Assembly: GCA_018817195.1 (NCBI GenBank) | Contig: JAHIUL010000118.1 | Location: 1-5,359, forward strand | Origin: Candidatus Margulisiibacteriota bacterium | GTDB lineage: Bacteria > Margulisbacteria > WOR-1 > O2-12-FULL-45-9 | Length of the DNA: 5,359 bases | Reading direction: 5' to 3' | In this document: positions 4,170 through 5,359 of the stretch, in pieces | Layout of the letters: each line of letters starts with the position of its first letter | How positions within the stretch are numbered: the stretch's first letter is position 1 | The notes under the pieces: model-generated | Told to the model about the DNA's origin: nothing | Seen by the model: only the letters and a program-made list of their open reading frames with translations | The model's database searches: none | Position numbers and translations under genes: made by a program

Positions 4170-5359
4170 CTGCAATACTTATCTAAATCAAAATACCTTC
4201 ACGGCTTGTCTTGCCCTAAACTGCTCTGGTTTGAAATAAATCGCAAAGAAGCCCTGCCGGCCCCTGGTCGTGAGTTAGAAGAGATTTTTAAACAGGGCCG
4301 ATTAGTGGGAGAAGCCGCACAAAAATTATTTCCAGAAGGCATTAAACTAGAAAGAGAGATTAACCCTCAAAAAATGAGCGCTAAATCACTGGCTGCAGCA
4401 GGGCAGCGCCGCCCGCTATTTGAACCAGGTTTTATTTTTGATCATGGCTATGCCCTGGCAGATATTTTGGTCCCGGTAGGAGATGATGCTTGGGATTTAA
4501 TTGAAGTTAAGGCCAGTTCAAGTGTTAAGGATGAACATTATCATGATGTGGCTTTTCAAAAGTATGTTTATGAAGGAGCTGGTTTAAAAATTAACCAGTG
4601 TTTCTTAATGCATCTTAATCGTGATTATGTAAGGCACGGGGATGTCGAAGTTGATAAACTTTTTATTAAAGAAGATATTACGGTTGAAGCTATGGATTTG
4701 AAGCCCAAGATTGAGCGTGATATTAAATCGCTGTTAAAAATTGTAGCTGGATCAGAGCCAACAGTGGAATTGGGACCGCGGTGCCGTGGTTGTATGCTTG
4801 AACAAGTATGTTGGGATTTTTTGCCGGAAGACCATGTCTTTTTGCTGCGCGGTAATAAGAAAGTAGCTTTTGACTTGATGAAGCAGGGCATCCTTAAAAT
4901 GGCAGATATACCAGATTATGTTGAGCTTAATGAGAAGCAGGGTATACAGGTTGAGAGTCACGTATCTAAAACAGAGCATATCGATAAGCCAGCGATAGAA
5001 TCATTTATCGAAGGGCTTAAATATCCCCTTTACTTTTTAGACTTTGAGACGATTTCTCCAGCCATACCGGTTTACGATAGTAGCCGGCCATTTGAAGATA
5101 TTCCTTTCCAATTTTCTTTACATGTAGTGGAAAAAAAAGGGGAGGCGCCAAAGCATTATTCTTTTTTAGCTTCTGGGCAAACAGATCCACGGCCAGAGGT
5201 GCTAGAGCGTTTAGCCAAACTTTTGGGCAGTTCAGGCTCAATTGTTGCCTACTATGCAGAATACGAGCGAAGATGTTTGCGTCAGGCTGTTAAGGCTTAT
5301 CCAAAATATAATGAATGGTTTGTTGGCATCAAGGATCGTTTTGTTGATTTGCTCGTGCC
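4170..5359 (+). CDS. DUF2779 protein: Cas4/RecB-like nuclease plus DEDD exonuclease (3' end cut)
   Basis: The open frame runs from CTG 4170 through 396 codons and off the window. Residues 1-215 look like a PD-(D/E)XK nuclease of the Cas4/RecB type. D98 and E112-V-K114 form the metal-binding and catalytic set. C15 (in SCPKLLW) with C205, C208 and C214 (CRGCMLEQVC) has the one-plus-three spacing of the 4Fe-4S cluster in Cas4 and AddB. From about 285, YFLDFETISPAIP gives D291 and E293 of an RNase H-like DEDD exonuclease (DUF2779), and IVAYYAEYE (358-366) is the next motif; the final motifs lie beyond the window. The role is probably DNA or RNA processing; the substrate is unknown. No ATG, GTG or TTG lies in frame before the conserved YLSKSKYLHGL segment (3-13). 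CTG 4170 fits the expected start, with CTG 4158 as alternative. The first in-frame ATG is codon 69, too late. Confidence 0.85.
   Translation, partial: MQYLSKSKYLHGLSCPKLLWFEINRKEALPAPGRELEEIFKQGRLVGEAAQKLFPEGIKLEREINPQKMSAKSLAAAGQRRPLFEPGFIFDHGYALADILVPVGDDAWDLIEVKASSSVKDEHYHDVAFQKYVYEGAGLKINQCFLMHLNRDYVRHGDVEVDKLFIKEDITVEAMDLKPKIERDIKSLLKIVAGSEPTVELGPRCRGCMLEQVCWDFLPEDHVFLLRGNKKVAFDLMKQGILKMADIPDYVELNEKQGIQVESHVSKTEHIDKPAIESFIEGLKYPLYFLDFETISPAIPVYDSSRPFEDIPFQFSLHVVEKKGEAPKHYSFLASGQTDPRPEVLERLAKLLGSSGSIVAYYAEYERRCLRQAVKAYPKYNEWFVGIKDRFVDLLV

Noticed and set aside
1609..4858. Shared string GCTGCGCGGTA near 1614 and near 4846
   Set aside because: An 11-base match between a promoter region and a coding region with different context is best explained by chance.
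4625..5241. Minus-strand frames of 74-88 codons opposite the nuclease gene
   Set aside because: They are antisense to a clearly conserved coding frame and show no recognisable motifs or start signals.
4170..5359. CRISPR-associated Cas4
   Set aside because: The N-terminal half shares the Cas4 fold and Cys spacing, but the fused DUF2779 exonuclease and the lack of repeats or cas genes argue for the separate DUF2779 family.

Overview
The window looks like a bacterial chromosome segment of moderate GC with short intergenic gaps and several overlapping genes. Three of the four tRNAs end inside the window, and none of those three encodes its CCA tail. Two genes have a -10 hexamer only a few bases before the start codon, which suggests leaderless or near-leaderless mRNAs. 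With the single-RRM RNA-binding protein and the DUF2779-type nuclease, this fits an uncultured small-genome bacterium, perhaps of the Patescibacteria (CPR). That placement is inference and rests on no phylogenetic marker.

Layout. Positions 1-338 hold four minus-strand tRNA genes in transcription order Gly(GCC), Pro(TGG), Arg(TCT) and a window-truncated Leu(TAG). One promoter reads Gly-Pro and a second lies just before Arg. The first promoter is back to back with a plus-strand promoter; their -35 boxes form an inverted repeat. From 402 to 3643 four plus-strand genes run together: a 12-TM major facilitator transporter, a predicted helical lipoprotein, NH3-dependent NAD synthetase (nadE), and a 141-residue protein matching only the C-terminal half of FtsZ. 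The last three overlap by 10-11 bases, which points to translational coupling.

A strong extended -10 promoter at 3655-3683 then drives a leader containing a 36-codon small ORF whose stop codon abuts the start of an RRM-domain RNA-binding protein, followed by a clear intrinsic terminator. Immediately after it, apparently from a CTG start, begins a large DUF2779-family protein that runs off the window. It combines a Cas4/RecB-like PD-(D/E)XK nuclease with a probable Fe-S cluster and a DEDD-type exonuclease domain.

The most unusual item is the orphan FtsZ C-terminal-domain protein. It keeps both T7-loop aspartates that complete the GTPase site of a neighbouring FtsZ subunit but has no GTP-binding domain, so it might act on the filament as a capping or modulating factor. 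Next in interest are the small ORF in the RRM leader and the non-canonical start of the nuclease gene. No CRISPR array, insertion sequence or phage gene was seen.
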